A stretch of 25,187 nt of DNA from a bacterium (GTDB taxonomy: Bacteria > UBA4055), in NCBI GenBank assembly GCA_029559475.1, contig JAKQBN010000031.1, positions 1 through 25,187 on the forward strand, read 5' to 3'. The notes beneath the pieces are model-generated. The model saw nothing but the letters and a program-made list of their open reading frames with translations. It did not search any database and was not told the DNA's origin. This document shows, piece by piece, positions 1 through 8,153 of this stretch; position 1 is the stretch's first letter; every line of letters starts with the position of its first letter. Both the position numbers and the translations under genes were made by a program.

Positions 1-22
1 CTTCATTGCTCCTTGAAGTATT

Positions 23-51
23 TTGCATTTTGGTTACGAATAGGTTATATT
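23..51 (+). promoter_or_regulatory. Sigma-70-type promoter of the tRNA-Ala gene
   Basis: TTGCAT at 23-28 and TATATT at 46-51 are separated by exactly 17 bases. Each hexamer is close to the housekeeping consensus. The predicted start (about 58) is a few bases before the mature tRNA 5' end at 63, which fits a stand-alone tRNA transcript. This is seen directly as a motif match; activity is inferred. Confidence 0.65.
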
Positions 52-62
52 ACATGACGTCT

Positions 63-136
63 GGGGGATTAGCTCAGTTGGCTAGAGCATCAGGCTGGCA
101 GTCTGAGGGTCATGGGTTCGAATCCCATATTCTCCA
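63..136 (+). tRNA. tRNA-Ala (anticodon GGC)
   Basis: A full cloverleaf can be folded by hand. The acceptor stem is 63-69/129-135, the D stem 72-75/85-88, the anticodon stem 90-94/102-106 with loop CTGGCAG (95-101), and the T stem 112-116/124-128 with loop TTCGAAT. Loop bases 97-99 give anticodon GGC, which reads the GCC/GCU alanine codons. Base pair 3:70 is G:U (base 65 with base 133), the known alanine identity element, and the discriminator base 136 is A; both support alanine. The 3' CCA is not encoded (ACT follows), so it must be added by a nucleotidyltransferase. The tRNA stands alone with its own promoter and hairpin. Confidence 0.97.
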
Positions 137-147
137 CTAAAATGATA

Positions 148-169
148 AATCGGTTATCCGATTATTTTT
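148..169 (+). terminator. Rho-independent terminator after tRNA-Ala
   Basis: A perfect 6-bp stem, AATCGG (148-153) with CCGATT (158-163), closes a 4-base loop and is followed by ATTTTT. It begins 12 bases after the tRNA and overlaps the stop codon of the convergent membrane-protein gene. It may also stop the leftward operon, although the T run on that side is poor (TATCATTTT). Confidence 0.65.
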
Positions 170-647
170 CAGCGAGTTCTTTGATGCGCTCAGTTTTCCA
201 GCCGTCCCATGCGAGATAGCCCGAGAGCAGACCCATAAAGATTAAAAAAAAGATATGCTTGAAAATTATTTTGGTTATCGGGTATCCGTAATAATCCGTC
301 ATAACTGCAGGCAGCCAGACACCCTGCTGCAGCATTCCGTGGGATAGGATCGTGAGCCACATGGCTTTTTTATTATTCTTATCAGGTAATTTTAAGAGTT
401 CTTTGTTCGCTTTCCACATCAAAGGCAGAGAAGCAAAAAATGCCAGCAGAACAACTATAGCGCAGATAATTAAATTAAAGGTCATCTTAGATGTTGCTTC
501 GTTTTCGAAATAACTGTAGGCTACGCGAAATATCAAACCGAATGCGAATAGAGTTGTCAGAAGAGCAGACTGATCTTTTACAAATTTCTTTTTATCATCT
601 GCTTTAACAGATAGAAGGATTCTTTCATTCAAAGGTGTTTTATTCAT
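162..647 (-). CDS. Uncharacterised four-helix membrane protein
   Basis: I do not recognise a family. The 161-residue product has about four hydrophobic segments (roughly residues 29-46, 55-78, 98-114 and 126-146), a charged Lys-rich N-terminal stretch and a charged C-terminal tail ending in KELAEK. This suggests a small inner-membrane protein. AGGAT about seven bases before the ATG supports the start. It is the last gene of the leftward run, 20 bases after the nucleotidyltransferase gene, and its stop lies in the hairpin shared with the tRNA gene. Co-transcription with rpoN and the nucleotidyltransferase is inferred from spacing only, and no function can be assigned. Confidence 0.75.
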   Translation of the reverse strand: MNKTPLNERILLSVKADDKKKFVKDQSALLTTLFAFGLIFRVAYSYFENEATSKMTFNLIICAIVVLLAFFASLPLMWKANKELLKLPDKNNKKAMWLTILSHGMLQQGVWLPAVMTDYYGYPITKIIFKHIFFLIFMGLLSGYLAWDGWKTERIKELAEK

Positions 648-667
648 TTAATTATCCTAAAGTGATA

Positions 668-1123
668 TTAATCAGTCAATTTTTCAATATCGTCAAGGTC
701 TTTATGCCTGCCGCTGGCGATTTTGTTTTGTATAAGATCTTCTTTAGAAATAATGCTGACTTCTATTCCGTCGATAGTTACTATTTGCCTATTTTTAAAG
801 CATTTATCAAATTCAACTCCTGAGATCTGACTTAGAATTTCAAGTCTTACCGGCGGAAAACCTATCCTGACCATCTGCCCTTCTTCGGAGAAGAGTTTAT
901 ATGTATTTGGATCAAAATCTATTCCGAAGTCTTTTAATGCATAAATAATGTTATTTAAATTATCAATTTCTTTAACATCAGCCCAGATATCCATATCGGC
1001 AGTAGCTCTAGGATAACCGTAATATCCTACGGCATAGCCGCCAATAAGAAGATATTTAACTCCATGGCTGTTTAACAATTTCAAGAAATCTTTGAAGTCT
1101 TGGGGGATCGTCCCTGTAGCCAT
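668..1123 (-). CDS. Nucleotidyltransferase-fold protein (DUF6036/AbiEii-like)
   Basis: The 151-residue product opens with a helix and then the GG-Y-AV-x-YYGYPRAT segment followed by DMDIW (about residues 27-46), the signature of the minimal nucleotidyltransferase fold: a GG motif followed by D-x-D metal ligands. A conserved PP.RLEIL strand and a late ISKEDLI..K segment match the family seen in toxin or abortive-infection-type nucleotidyltransferases. I chose ATG at 1123 over an upstream in-frame TTG at 1129; AGGA lies about nine bases before the ATG. The gene overlaps the 3' end of the small upstream gene by 68 bases in another frame, so the two are likely translationally coupled. The pair resembles a toxin-antitoxin or accessory two-gene unit appended to the rpoN operon; that role is inference. 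Confidence 0.82.
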   Translation of the reverse strand: MATGTIPQDFKDFLKLLNSHGVKYLLIGGYAVGYYGYPRATADMDIWADVKEIDNLNNIIYALKDFGIDFDPNTYKLFSEEGQMVRIGFPPVRLEILSQISGVEFDKCFKNRQIVTIDGIEVSIISKEDLIQNKIASGRHKDLDDIEKLTD

Positions 1124-1259
1124 ACACAATTTTCCTGTTGATTTCTAAAGCTTCGAGTCTCTCAGCGGGTGATTTTCTTGCCCAATATTCTTTTTCGTCA
1201 TCACTATTGAAAGGTGTTATTTTTATAACTGATTTATTAAGTTTTAATTCATCCTGCAT
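1056..1259 (-). CDS. Small conserved partner of the nucleotidyltransferase
   Basis: This 67-residue protein contains the segment EKEYWARKSPAERLEALEINR followed by a Y-GY.D.P.RLQR tail. From memory, this kind of short protein is often encoded directly before DUF6036-type nucleotidyltransferases. It has no membrane segment or signal peptide and is strongly charged and probably helical. Its ATG follows the rpoN stop codon without a gap, and AGGA within the last rpoN codons serves as its ribosome binding site. Its 3' end overlaps the nucleotidyltransferase gene by 68 bases. It could act as an antitoxin or regulator of its neighbour; the sequence alone does not show this. Confidence 0.75.
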   Translation of the reverse strand: MQDELKLNKSVIKITPFNSDDEKEYWARKSPAERLEALEINRKIVYGYRDDPPRLQRFLEIVKQPWS

Positions 1260-2678
1260 CTATAGTTCCTTTCTCATTCTCGAGATCGGGAAGCCGAGTT
1301 CCTCGCGGTACTTCTGAACAGTGCGTCTCGCGGCCGTATATCCCTCTTCCGCCAGAATGTCGGATATTTCCTGGTCGGACAGCGGTTTTCTTTTATCCTC
1401 AAGAAAGATCATGTCGCCGATCCTGTCTTTGATGACCGTTGTTGATACATCTTCACCTCTTGATGTTGCCGAACGTTCGGAAAAAAAGTATTTAAGTTCG
1501 AATATCCCGAAATCAGTATCGGCATATTTGTCTTTTACGGATCTTGATATAGTGGCAATATCCATCCCGATATCATCTGCGACATCTTTAAGGATCATCG
1601 GCTTAAGCCTGTCGGGGCCGTATAGAAAAAATTCCCTCTGAATCTTGACGATAGATTCCATGACATGCTTTAAAGTGTTCCTGCGCTGATGAACAGCATT
1701 TATGAACCATTTTGCGGATTCTATCTTTTTCTTAACATAATCCTTTGCGCCGGTCTTGGGATTCTTGGAAAGATAAATACTTTCGAACTGTTTGTTAATG
1801 CTCAGATTCGGTATTGAGGCATTATTAAGAATGACTTCGAATTTTCCTTCGACTTCTTTGACGATAAAATCTGGAGTTATGGAAAGGCTTTGAGGTTCAG
1901 TATTCTCCCACAGTTCAGCAGACTTTGATCCGCCAGGCTTCGGGTTCAATGATTTTATTTCCTCGATTATCTCCTGCATCTGTTCATGCTCTATGCCGGT
2001 TTTTTTCATTATCTGTGCGTATCGTTTATTCACAAGATCATCATAATGATCTTTTAATACAATGTATGTATCCTCAAGGTAAAGTTCTCTTGATCTGAGC
2101 TGAACGATCAGGCATTCTCTCGTGTCCCTCGAAGCGATTCCGACAGGTTCGAACCGCTGTATGGTCTTTAATACCCTCAAGATAGTTCTTTCTGTTGCTT
2201 CGGGAAATTCGTTCTTGACCATTTCAAGTTCGACTTTGAAAAATCCGTCTTCATCAAGGTTATCTACAATGTAAGTCGCGATCTCGGAATCGAGTTCGTT
2301 CAAGAAATTCTCGCTGATCTGATCGTACAGAGAATCGCGCAGTGTCCTCTGATACGCCTGTCCGAATTCCCTGTCGCCTGAATCCTCGTCATCTCCGCTG
2401 CCTTCATCTGAATATTCTGAATCGTAATTCGAAAACGTTTTTATCAGATCTTTAAATTCCTTTTCCTTCTTTTCCTCAATCTGCTCCTTTCGGGCCTGAA
2501 CTATATCTTCATTCTCTATTCCGTCCGAAGCTTCTAAAAACGGATTCTCCTCTAATTCTTCCTGAATCTTTTCCTCAAGCTGAAGAACGGGCAGTTCGAG
2601 CAGAGTGGAATTTAAAATGACCACGTTTTTTAAAGCGGTCTTTGTCTCAAGCTTAGTGCCCAGAGTCTGTTTCGGCAT
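1260..2678 (-). CDS. rpoN: RNA polymerase sigma-54 factor
   Basis: This is the alternative sigma factor that needs AAA+ activators and recognises -24/-12 promoters. The 472-residue product shows all three regions. The N-terminal activator-contact region is Gln/Leu-rich (L..LP.L.LEEKI..ELEENPFLE). An acidic region II spans roughly residues 55-105. The core-binding and HTH regions follow, ending in the RpoN box ARRTVQKYREELGFP close to the C-terminus. Length is typical of the family. I chose ATG at 2678, with GGAGG six bases upstream, over TTG at 2684. It overlaps the lptB 3' end by 26 bases. The lptB-rpoN order is widespread in diderm bacteria, so the neighbourhood itself is ordinary. Confidence 0.98.
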   Translation of the reverse strand: MPKQTLGTKLETKTALKNVVILNSTLLELPVLQLEEKIQEELEENPFLEASDGIENEDIVQARKEQIEEKKEKEFKDLIKTFSNYDSEYSDEGSGDDEDSGDREFGQAYQRTLRDSLYDQISENFLNELDSEIATYIVDNLDEDGFFKVELEMVKNEFPEATERTILRVLKTIQRFEPVGIASRDTRECLIVQLRSRELYLEDTYIVLKDHYDDLVNKRYAQIMKKTGIEHEQMQEIIEEIKSLNPKPGGSKSAELWENTEPQSLSITPDFIVKEVEGKFEVILNNASIPNLSINKQFESIYLSKNPKTGAKDYVKKKIESAKWFINAVHQRRNTLKHVMESIVKIQREFFLYGPDRLKPMILKDVADDIGMDIATISRSVKDKYADTDFGIFELKYFFSERSATSRGEDVSTTVIKDRIGDMIFLEDKRKPLSDQEISDILAEEGYTAARRTVQKYREELGFPISRMRKEL

Positions 2679-3432
2679 TTTCAACCTCCATTTCTGTTTC
2701 GGGACGATGAAGTTTAAAATTTTCTCCGAGATACATTTTTCTGGCCGTAGGATCTTTTGCCAGAAATTCGGAGGAGCCTTCGATCATGATCTTTCCGTCA
2801 AAAAGTATATAGGCACGGTCGGTTATTTTTAATGTTTCATAAACGTTATGGTCGGTGATAAGTACACCTATCCCCTTTTTCTTAAGGCCGACAACAATAG
2901 CCTGGATCGACTCGATCGTGACAGGATCGACACCTGCGAATGGTTCGTCGAGAAGAATATAATCGGGATTTGTGACGAGCGACCGGGTTATTTCCACCCT
3001 TCTTCTCTCCCCTCCGCTAAGTGAATAGCCGCTGCTTTTTCTTATGTGTTTGATCTTGAGTTCATCAAGAAGGACTTCAAGCCTTTCGTGTCTTTTTTTT
3101 GAATTTTTTTCTACTCTCTGAAGGATAGCCATAATATTATCCTCGACGGATAATTTTCGGAACACTGAAGCTTCCTGCGGAAGATAGCCCAGCCCGTTGC
3201 GCGCCCTTTTATACATGGGCATTTTCGCGACATCGACGCCGTTGAGGAAGACCTTACCGCCGTTGGGCTTGATCATGCCGGTAAGCATATAGAAAGTCGT
3301 AGTTTTTCCGGCTCCGTTCGGTCCCAATAAACCTACGATCTCTCCCTTTCTGAGTTCGATAGTGACAGACTTTACGACCTCTTTCCTGCCGTAAAATTTC
3401 TGCAGTCCTTCTGCTCTTAGCACCTGTTCCAT
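2653..3432 (-). CDS. lptB: LPS export ABC transporter ATP-binding protein
   Basis: This cytoplasmic ATPase powers extraction of lipopolysaccharide from the inner membrane with LptF/G. The 259-residue product has Walker A GPNGAGKTT at 37-45, a Q-loop in GYLPQEASVFRKL (about 82-94), the signature LSGGERRR at 138-145, Walker B with catalytic Glu (ILLDEPFAGVDP, 159-170) and the switch His in ITDHNV. The FRKLSVEDNI stretch is typical of LptB rather than other ABC ATPases. ATG at 3432 was chosen; a GTG at 3438 would give a 4-base overlap with the upstream stop codon. A short acidic tail after about residue 240 extends past the usual end. It follows the OstA-like gene and overlaps rpoN. Confidence 0.97.
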   Translation of the reverse strand: MEQVLRAEGLQKFYGRKEVVKSVTIELRKGEIVGLLGPNGAGKTTTFYMLTGMIKPNGGKVFLNGVDVAKMPMYKRARNGLGYLPQEASVFRKLSVEDNIMAILQRVEKNSKKRHERLEVLLDELKIKHIRKSSGYSLSGGERRRVEITRSLVTNPDYILLDEPFAGVDPVTIESIQAIVVGLKKKGIGVLITDHNVYETLKITDRAYILFDGKIMIEGSSEFLAKDPTARKMYLGENFKLHRPETEMEVENAETDSGH

Positions 3433-3434
3433 AT

Positions 3435-4796
3435 TCACTTCTTCTTTTTCAGCCCTTCGCGTTTGATCTTATCGGGATAGTAGATACCCTCGCATCCGGA
3501 AATTATCGAAGCGTTGTCAATGTCCCCGTTCTTGAAATTTATTATAATTTCATCTCCGAGAAGGTAATTGGACGCTTCCGAGGTTTTCTTTTTCTCCCTT
3601 CTGATAAAATACAAACCTTCTGCCTCTTTTGAAACAATTATTTTCGAAATTTCTTTGTCGGAAAACCACAGATTCATCAGTTTTCCCTTTAGAAAATCGA
3701 GTTCGTCCGGATTTTCTTTATCGGGTTTTGATTCAAAATAGGGATTTCCGTAAACCGTTCCCTCTTTCGGATATGTTTCCTTTTCATCCATTACCAAAGA
3801 TACCGAATCGCCGGTTACAGTATGATATTCATAAGTGATAATCGGTCTGTCAAAGAATTTTACAGTTCCTGTCTTCTGATCATAAGATGCGTGTTTTGTG
3901 TCTATGTTTAGTTTATTTTGTTTTATATTGACCTTTCCGTAAGCGTCTCCCCGTGCAAGTTCTTCATTATATTTTATTCTGTCCGCCTTAAAATATATCG
4001 TGTCCTGCTCAAGTCTGTCGATCTGAGTGAAGCTGCATTTTCCGATGGTTTCCACATCTAGGTTTTCGAACAAAAACTTTCCTCTTTCTGCAGAAAAAAA
4101 AGCGTCTTTTTTTACAGGCAGTTTCTGAACTATCTTTGAAATTTTAGCCGGATCGGCCTTACGAAAGTCCATGTACGGATCAATAAATTCGTGAGATTCG
4201 ACATTAAATCTGCTGTCGAAAGAAAGAAGTTCTTTTCGGACATCATAACGGAATTCCCGTGTTTTGAGTCTCGCGTATCTTAGCGAATCGATATAAAGCA
4301 CGCTGTCCACATCGTTTGAAGTCACGATATCATTTTTCGTGTCGTATTCCAGCCTTTTGCACCAGAGCGCCGACATATAACTGTAATATTTAACAATTAC
4401 CGAATCATACACCGAAACGCTGTTGTTTATTTCATTCATCGAGGCGTTCTTACCCGTGATCAGAAAATCTTTTTCTGTAATTCTTATGTCCCCGGAAAGA
4501 TAGGCTAATTTACCGTTCGGCGTTTTCGACAGGGTCGCGTTCGAGCATTTGATGGTTCTTGAAGTATCGCTGAACAGAATGTTCCTGAACAGCCTCGCGT
4601 TCGTCATATCTCTGTCGATAACTGCGCTGTCGCATTTCACTCTGTAAATATCGTATTCGATATCGATATTGCCGTAGATGGTCTTTCCGCCCAAAGGATT
4701 CTGTTTGAGAATATCCGCACTGTTGATCTTTAAAAGGGTCGCCGAGTTGAGCTGCACCAAAACCAGTATCAGTATTTTGAAACAGTACCGATTCAT
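3435..4796 (-). CDS. OstA-like (LptA/LptC-type) periplasmic LPS-transport protein
   Basis: The 453-residue protein starts with a signal peptide (hydrophobic residues about 5-20). It then shows the repeating short beta-strand pattern of the OstA/LptA fold: YGNIDIEYD, LSGDIRITEKDFLITGKNAS, then YGKVNIKQNKLNIDTKHASYD. In FCB bacteria OstA-like proteins of this size build or cap the LPS bridge across the periplasm. Its position directly before lptB supports that role. It begins with an ATGA overlap (4 bases) with coaX. There is no LPS-porin C-terminal domain, so it is not full-length LptD. The family call is good; the exact place in the Lpt bridge is inferred. Confidence 0.87.
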   Translation of the reverse strand: MNRYCFKILILVLVQLNSATLLKINSADILKQNPLGGKTIYGNIDIEYDIYRVKCDSAVIDRDMTNARLFRNILFSDTSRTIKCSNATLSKTPNGKLAYLSGDIRITEKDFLITGKNASMNEINNSVSVYDSVIVKYYSYMSALWCKRLEYDTKNDIVTSNDVDSVLYIDSLRYARLKTREFRYDVRKELLSFDSRFNVESHEFIDPYMDFRKADPAKISKIVQKLPVKKDAFFSAERGKFLFENLDVETIGKCSFTQIDRLEQDTIYFKADRIKYNEELARGDAYGKVNIKQNKLNIDTKHASYDQKTGTVKFFDRPIITYEYHTVTGDSVSLVMDEKETYPKEGTVYGNPYFESKPDKENPDELDFLKGKLMNLWFSDKEISKIIVSKEAEGLYFIRREKKKTSEASNYLLGDEIIINFKNGDIDNASIISGCEGIYYPDKIKREGLKKKK

Positions 4797-5515
4797 TTGT
4801 TCATTCTGCTGATTATATAAGCGCCCATGGGAACGGTATGTTTCTCGACAGTATGATCGAAATCCACGAGCTGTGAGATCAGTTCAGCGTCGCCGCCTGA
4901 AAGAACAATATGCAGCTTAGCAGACAGTCTTTCGGAGATCTCTTTTATAAAATCATTACATACTCCGGCGATTCCGTTCTGAACTCCGGACATGATGCAT
5001 TCTTTGGTTGAGCGTCCTATGAATACTCCGCTGTCCAATTTCTCATTAAGTTCCGGGAGGAGTGCGGTTTTTTTTGCCAGCGCTTCGAACTGAAGCCTTA
5101 TTCCGGGCAGGATCATTCCGCCCTCGAATTCGCCGCGTCCGCTGATTATTTCGAAAGTTACGGCAGAGCCAAGATCGATCACGACGGCGTTCTTTTTAAA
5201 ATTTTTTACTGCATAAGCGACATTGCACAGCCTGTCTATCCCGAGTTCCGTAATGTCTGTATATCTGCTTTTCAGATCTTTATAATGTTCATGTCTGATT
5301 ATAAAAGGATCAGATCCAGATGCTTTTCTGACCGCATCAGATGTGAGATCTGTTTTTTCAGGAACTACGGATGCAATAATTATCTCCGGAGCCGGTTTGC
5401 CGGATACTGTTTTTTTCAGCGTCTTTACATCAAAGAGCGCGCTGTTTGTTACGCATCCGTTTTTTAATTCATATATCTTTGAAGATGTGTTACCAATGTC
5501 GACAACTAACGTCAT
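4793..5515 (-). CDS. coaX: Type III pantothenate kinase
   Basis: It phosphorylates pantothenate with ATP in the first step of coenzyme A synthesis. The 240-residue product carries the ASKHA-fold motifs in order: the phosphate-1 loop VDIGNTSSKIY at 5-15, GIDRLCNVAYAVKNF (substrate loop) near residue 92, VVIDLGSAVTFEII with the phosphate-2 GSAVT, GGMILPGIRLQFEAL, and a C-terminal LSGGDAELI adenosine loop. The length is slightly below the usual 250-260. It sits 3 bases after rsfS and overlaps the OstA-like gene by 4 bases. CoaX is usual in lineages lacking CoaA. Confidence 0.96.
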   Translation of the reverse strand: MTLVVDIGNTSSKIYELKNGCVTNSALFDVKTLKKTVSGKPAPEIIIASVVPEKTDLTSDAVRKASGSDPFIIRHEHYKDLKSRYTDITELGIDRLCNVAYAVKNFKKNAVVIDLGSAVTFEIISGRGEFEGGMILPGIRLQFEALAKKTALLPELNEKLDSGVFIGRSTKECIMSGVQNGIAGVCNDFIKEISERLSAKLHIVLSGGDAELISQLVDFDHTVEKHTVPMGAYIISRMNK

Positions 5516-5518
5516 TTA

Positions 5519-5860
5519 TCAGTCCGCCTTTTCAATTTTAACATCTTTCCAGATGGTTTCAAGCTTGTAATAATCTCTTGTTTCAGGATCGAAGATATGA
5601 ACGACTACATCCACGAAGTCAATAAGGACCCACTTGAGGTTTGTTGTCCCCTCGTAGCCGATAGGCTTGACGCCTTCGCGGGAAAGCTCTTTCCTTATAT
5701 GATCTGCTAGAGCGCGTACATGCTGGTCGACCGATCCTGTTATTATTACGAAATAATCGAAACTCGAAGTAATTCCTTTCAGATCGATTATCATGATGTC
5801 AAAACCCTTTTTATCGAGGGCCAGTTCCGTGATCCTTTTTGCCAGTGCGTAACCTTCCAT
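5519..5860 (-). CDS. rsfS: Ribosomal silencing factor
   Basis: RsfS binds uL14 on the large ribosomal subunit and blocks subunit joining when nutrients fall. The 113-residue length is typical. Conserved segments are DIMIIDLKGITSSFDYFVIITGSVDQHVRALADHI (split here as motifs D-x-KG, DYFVI-TG and S-x-x-QV/H-A-A), then GYEG....WVLIDFVDVVVHIF..E.RDYY.LE.IW. GGGAGC a few bases before the ATG supports the start. Its ATG overlaps the cdsA stop by one base (TAATG), so the two are coupled. Confidence 0.96.
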   Translation of the reverse strand: MEGYALAKRITELALDKKGFDIMIIDLKGITSSFDYFVIITGSVDQHVRALADHIRKELSREGVKPIGYEGTTNLKWVLIDFVDVVVHIFDPETRDYYKLETIWKDVKIEKAD

Positions 5861-6678
5861 TATGCTCCCTTATTTATAAGATAATTTATATACAGATAAA
5901 CTGCCGGAGACACGAAAATAAGGCTGTCGAACCTGTCCAGTATTCCGCCGTGTCCCGGTATTATGTTAGATGAATCCTTTACGCCGAAATCCCTTTTCAG
6001 CATGGATTCGAATAGATCGCCGATCTGCCCGAATACCGAAATAACAACGGACAGAATAATAGCCTGTTCAAGAGTGAATATAATGCTGATGCCCGTGAAC
6101 CGCCAGATAAGAAATCCCGCAAGGGCTCCGAATATCAGTCCGGAAACCGAGCCTTCAATTGTTTTTTTCGGGCTTATTCTTTCAAGCAGTTTATGTGTTC
6201 TGAAAAGTTTAGAGCATCCCAATCCTCCGAAATAGGCGAATGAGTCTGTCGCTATGATCACTCCGTAAATGAAAATGAAGGTCATCGGAGTCGTGTCGCT
6301 CACAGCGCCTAATAGAGTAGCGGGGAAGAGACCGCAGTAAATTATCATAAGCGTATAACCTGAGGAAATGTTAGATGATCTGTCCCGGCCTCTGAATATC
6401 TCTGTCCCGAATAAAATGAACGATATGAGCAGAACGTATTCGGCGGAAAGTTCGAAGCCGCCAGCAAAAAAAACTATGGGAACCAGTGATGTCAGATAGA
6501 TCGACAGCGGATTTAAATGAACATGCCTTCCTTTATAAAAACTGTATATCTCTTTCGCGCCGAGAAAAGAGATGATAAATAAAAATGAAGCGAAATAACT
6601 CATTCCGAGGAACGGAGTGTACAAGATCACGGGTGCGGCGATCACCGCGACGATTATCCTTACTGTCATGTTGTTCAT
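5860..6678 (-). CDS. cdsA: Phosphatidate cytidylyltransferase
   Basis: This integral membrane enzyme makes CDP-diacylglycerol from phosphatidate and CTP, the branch point of phospholipid synthesis. The product has many hydrophobic helices and the family signature near the C-terminus: LKRDFGVKDSSNIIPGHGG followed by LDRFDS. SPKKTIEGSVSGL, another conserved stretch, precedes it. I prefer ATG at 6678 (272 residues) because AAAAGGA lies five to six bases upstream. An ATG at 6717 would overlap the PASTA gene stop by four bases and add 13 polar residues. Confidence 0.96.
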   Translation of the reverse strand: MNNMTVRIIVAVIAAPVILYTPFLGMSYFASFLFIISFLGAKEIYSFYKGRHVHLNPLSIYLTSLVPIVFFAGGFELSAEYVLLISFILFGTEIFRGRDRSSNISSGYTLMIIYCGLFPATLLGAVSDTTPMTFIFIYGVIIATDSFAYFGGLGCSKLFRTHKLLERISPKKTIEGSVSGLIFGALAGFLIWRFTGISIIFTLEQAIILSVVISVFGQIGDLFESMLKRDFGVKDSSNIIPGHGGILDRFDSLIFVSPAVYLYINYLINKGA

Positions 6679-6713
6679 AACTGTCCTTTTTGTATCAGTT
6701 CTTTTGCAGACCG

Positions 6714-7517
6714 TCATTCGTCTTTCAGGCTGTCTTGCGCAACTGTAGATTTCGTAAGAGACGAGATCAGCAGACGTATCTTCGCTCCCTGATAAACTAT
6801 CTCGCCGGGAGCAGGTTTCTGATCTATGACCGTATTCGGCAGAAGTTCCGTATTCTTGTAGTACACAATCTCAGATATTTTGAATCCGCCCCGTTTTAAA
6901 GTTTCAGCGGCGTTCTTGAGAACCTGTCCTTTTACGTCAGGGATTATGTATTCCGAAGGATGCTTGCCCACGCTTACTACAATGAAGATCCTGTCCCCGA
7001 TGTCCACAGTATCATTCACAACTAATGACTGACCCATTACCACGCCGTCAGGATACTGCTCGCTGAATTCATATAAGACCGTGTCGGGTACAAGTTTCGC
7101 CTCGGCGATCTTATAAAGCGCGTCCTGGGGCGACATTCCGATAAGCTCGGGAACAATTGCCGGCTGTGCGCCTTTAGATACCGTCACATATACTTTTCTG
7201 CCGCGCTTGCACTCAGATCCGGCTTTCGGATGCTGATCAAGTATCGTACCAGCGGGTTTATTGAAATCCACTTTTTTCGTTATCTCGTCAGACAGAAAAA
7301 AGCTGTCAGTTTCAAGAATCGTTCTGGCCGAATCAATGCTCATTCCGATAACAGAAGGGATCTCGAATTCCTGACCTGCCCGTGTATATTCCGGCATAAT
7401 TATAGTATCAAGATACATAACGACCGAGAACATTATTATTCCGAGAACGAACATCGAGACCAGAATTGAAATATAATAGGTTTTAACGAACGTATAAACC
7501 GCTTTAACGAACTTCAT
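6714..7517 (-). CDS. Membrane-anchored triple-PASTA domain protein
   Basis: The 267-residue protein has one N-terminal transmembrane helix (about residues 15-37) and then three PASTA domains in the periplasm (about 50-118, 120-186 and 190-255). Each has the PxVxGM/Q...A...L pattern and the later Q.P..G pattern. No kinase domain is present, unlike Firmicute PknB/StkP. Stand-alone PASTA proteins of this shape are common in FCB bacteria and are thought to bind peptidoglycan or division proteins; that role is from general knowledge. The start at 7517 was chosen for AGGAA six bases upstream; it overlaps the cyclophilin gene by 14 bases. It lies 35 bases before cdsA. Confidence 0.9.
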   Translation of the reverse strand: MKFVKAVYTFVKTYYISILVSMFVLGIIMFSVVMYLDTIIMPEYTRAGQEFEIPSVIGMSIDSARTILETDSFFLSDEITKKVDFNKPAGTILDQHPKAGSECKRGRKVYVTVSKGAQPAIVPELIGMSPQDALYKIAEAKLVPDTVLYEFSEQYPDGVVMGQSLVVNDTVDIGDRIFIVVSVGKHPSEYIIPDVKGQVLKNAAETLKRGGFKISEIVYYKNTELLPNTVIDQKPAPGEIVYQGAKIRLLISSLTKSTVAQDSLKDE

Positions 7518-8100
7518 TTTTATTCCTGTAGAATTCAAATTTCTCCGAATCGAAATATTTTTCGAGATATGCTTTGTTTATTTTTATTTCCTTAAACGGA
7601 TCATCAGTCGAATCACGAGGAGCTAAGGATATTTTTTTCGCCGTATCGAATCCTTCAGCCGTCCGTCCAAATACGGTATATTTTCCATCGAGATGAGGGA
7701 GTTCTTTCATGCATACATAAAATTCGAATTTATCAGATCTTTTTTCCGGGTTGACATCATCGCCCATCCTCGCTGCCGCAAGCGCTCCTTTAAAATGGAT
7801 CTTATGGATCTCGGGAGGTATTGTCGCTTCCTCTACCGTAGAGTCTCTTCCCGCCTGTATAACAAAATCCGGAATTACCCTGTGAAAGATCTTTCCGTTA
7901 TAAAAACCTGACGAAACAAGGTCTTTAAAATTCTTTACATGACCCGGAGCGGCATCATCGAAGAACGTGAACCTGATTGTTCCGGAATCAGTCTCGAATA
8001 CAGCTGAACTGACTGTATATTTCAGGCTGACGCATTTTCCGCACTGTGCTGAAGTCATGAAATAGAAAATAAATAATATGAACGGGACCGCTTTTATCAT
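7504..8100 (-). CDS. Periplasmic cyclophilin-type peptidyl-prolyl isomerase
   Basis: It catalyses cis-trans isomerisation of prolyl bonds in exported proteins. The 198-residue product has an N-terminal signal peptide (hydrophobic about 3-17) and a cyclophilin core: VKNF..LV..GFY.G..FHRVIPDFVIQAGRD with the catalytic Arg in FHRV, then GALAAARM and LDGKYTVFGR. The usual GSQFFI stretch is replaced by KFEFYV. A Cys follows the signal helix (SAQC), but Gln at -1 is a poor lipobox, so a lipoprotein is doubtful. It heads the leftward run. No Shine-Dalgarno lies before the ATG, consistent with the leaderless promoter arrangement noted at 8107-8135. Confidence 0.92.
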   Translation of the reverse strand: MIKAVPFILFIFYFMTSAQCGKCVSLKYTVSSAVFETDSGTIRFTFFDDAAPGHVKNFKDLVSSGFYNGKIFHRVIPDFVIQAGRDSTVEEATIPPEIHKIHFKGALAAARMGDDVNPEKRSDKFEFYVCMKELPHLDGKYTVFGRTAEGFDTAKKISLAPRDSTDDPFKEIKINKAYLEKYFDSEKFEFYRNKNEVR

Positions 8101-8106
8101 GGAGTA

Positions 8107-8135
8107 AAAATACGAATTTTAAGCGATTATATCAA
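8107..8135 (-). promoter_or_regulatory. Candidate promoter of the leftward envelope operon
   Basis: On the minus strand TTGATA (8135-8130) and TATTTT (8112-8107) are 17 bases apart. The predicted start would fall at or next to the cyclophilin ATG at 8100, giving a leaderless mRNA. A perfect TATAAT (8131-8126) overlaps the spacer but has no good -35 partner, so it is the alternative. Confidence 0.4.
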
Positions 8136-8153
8136 TAAGTTTAATTGAAGAAT

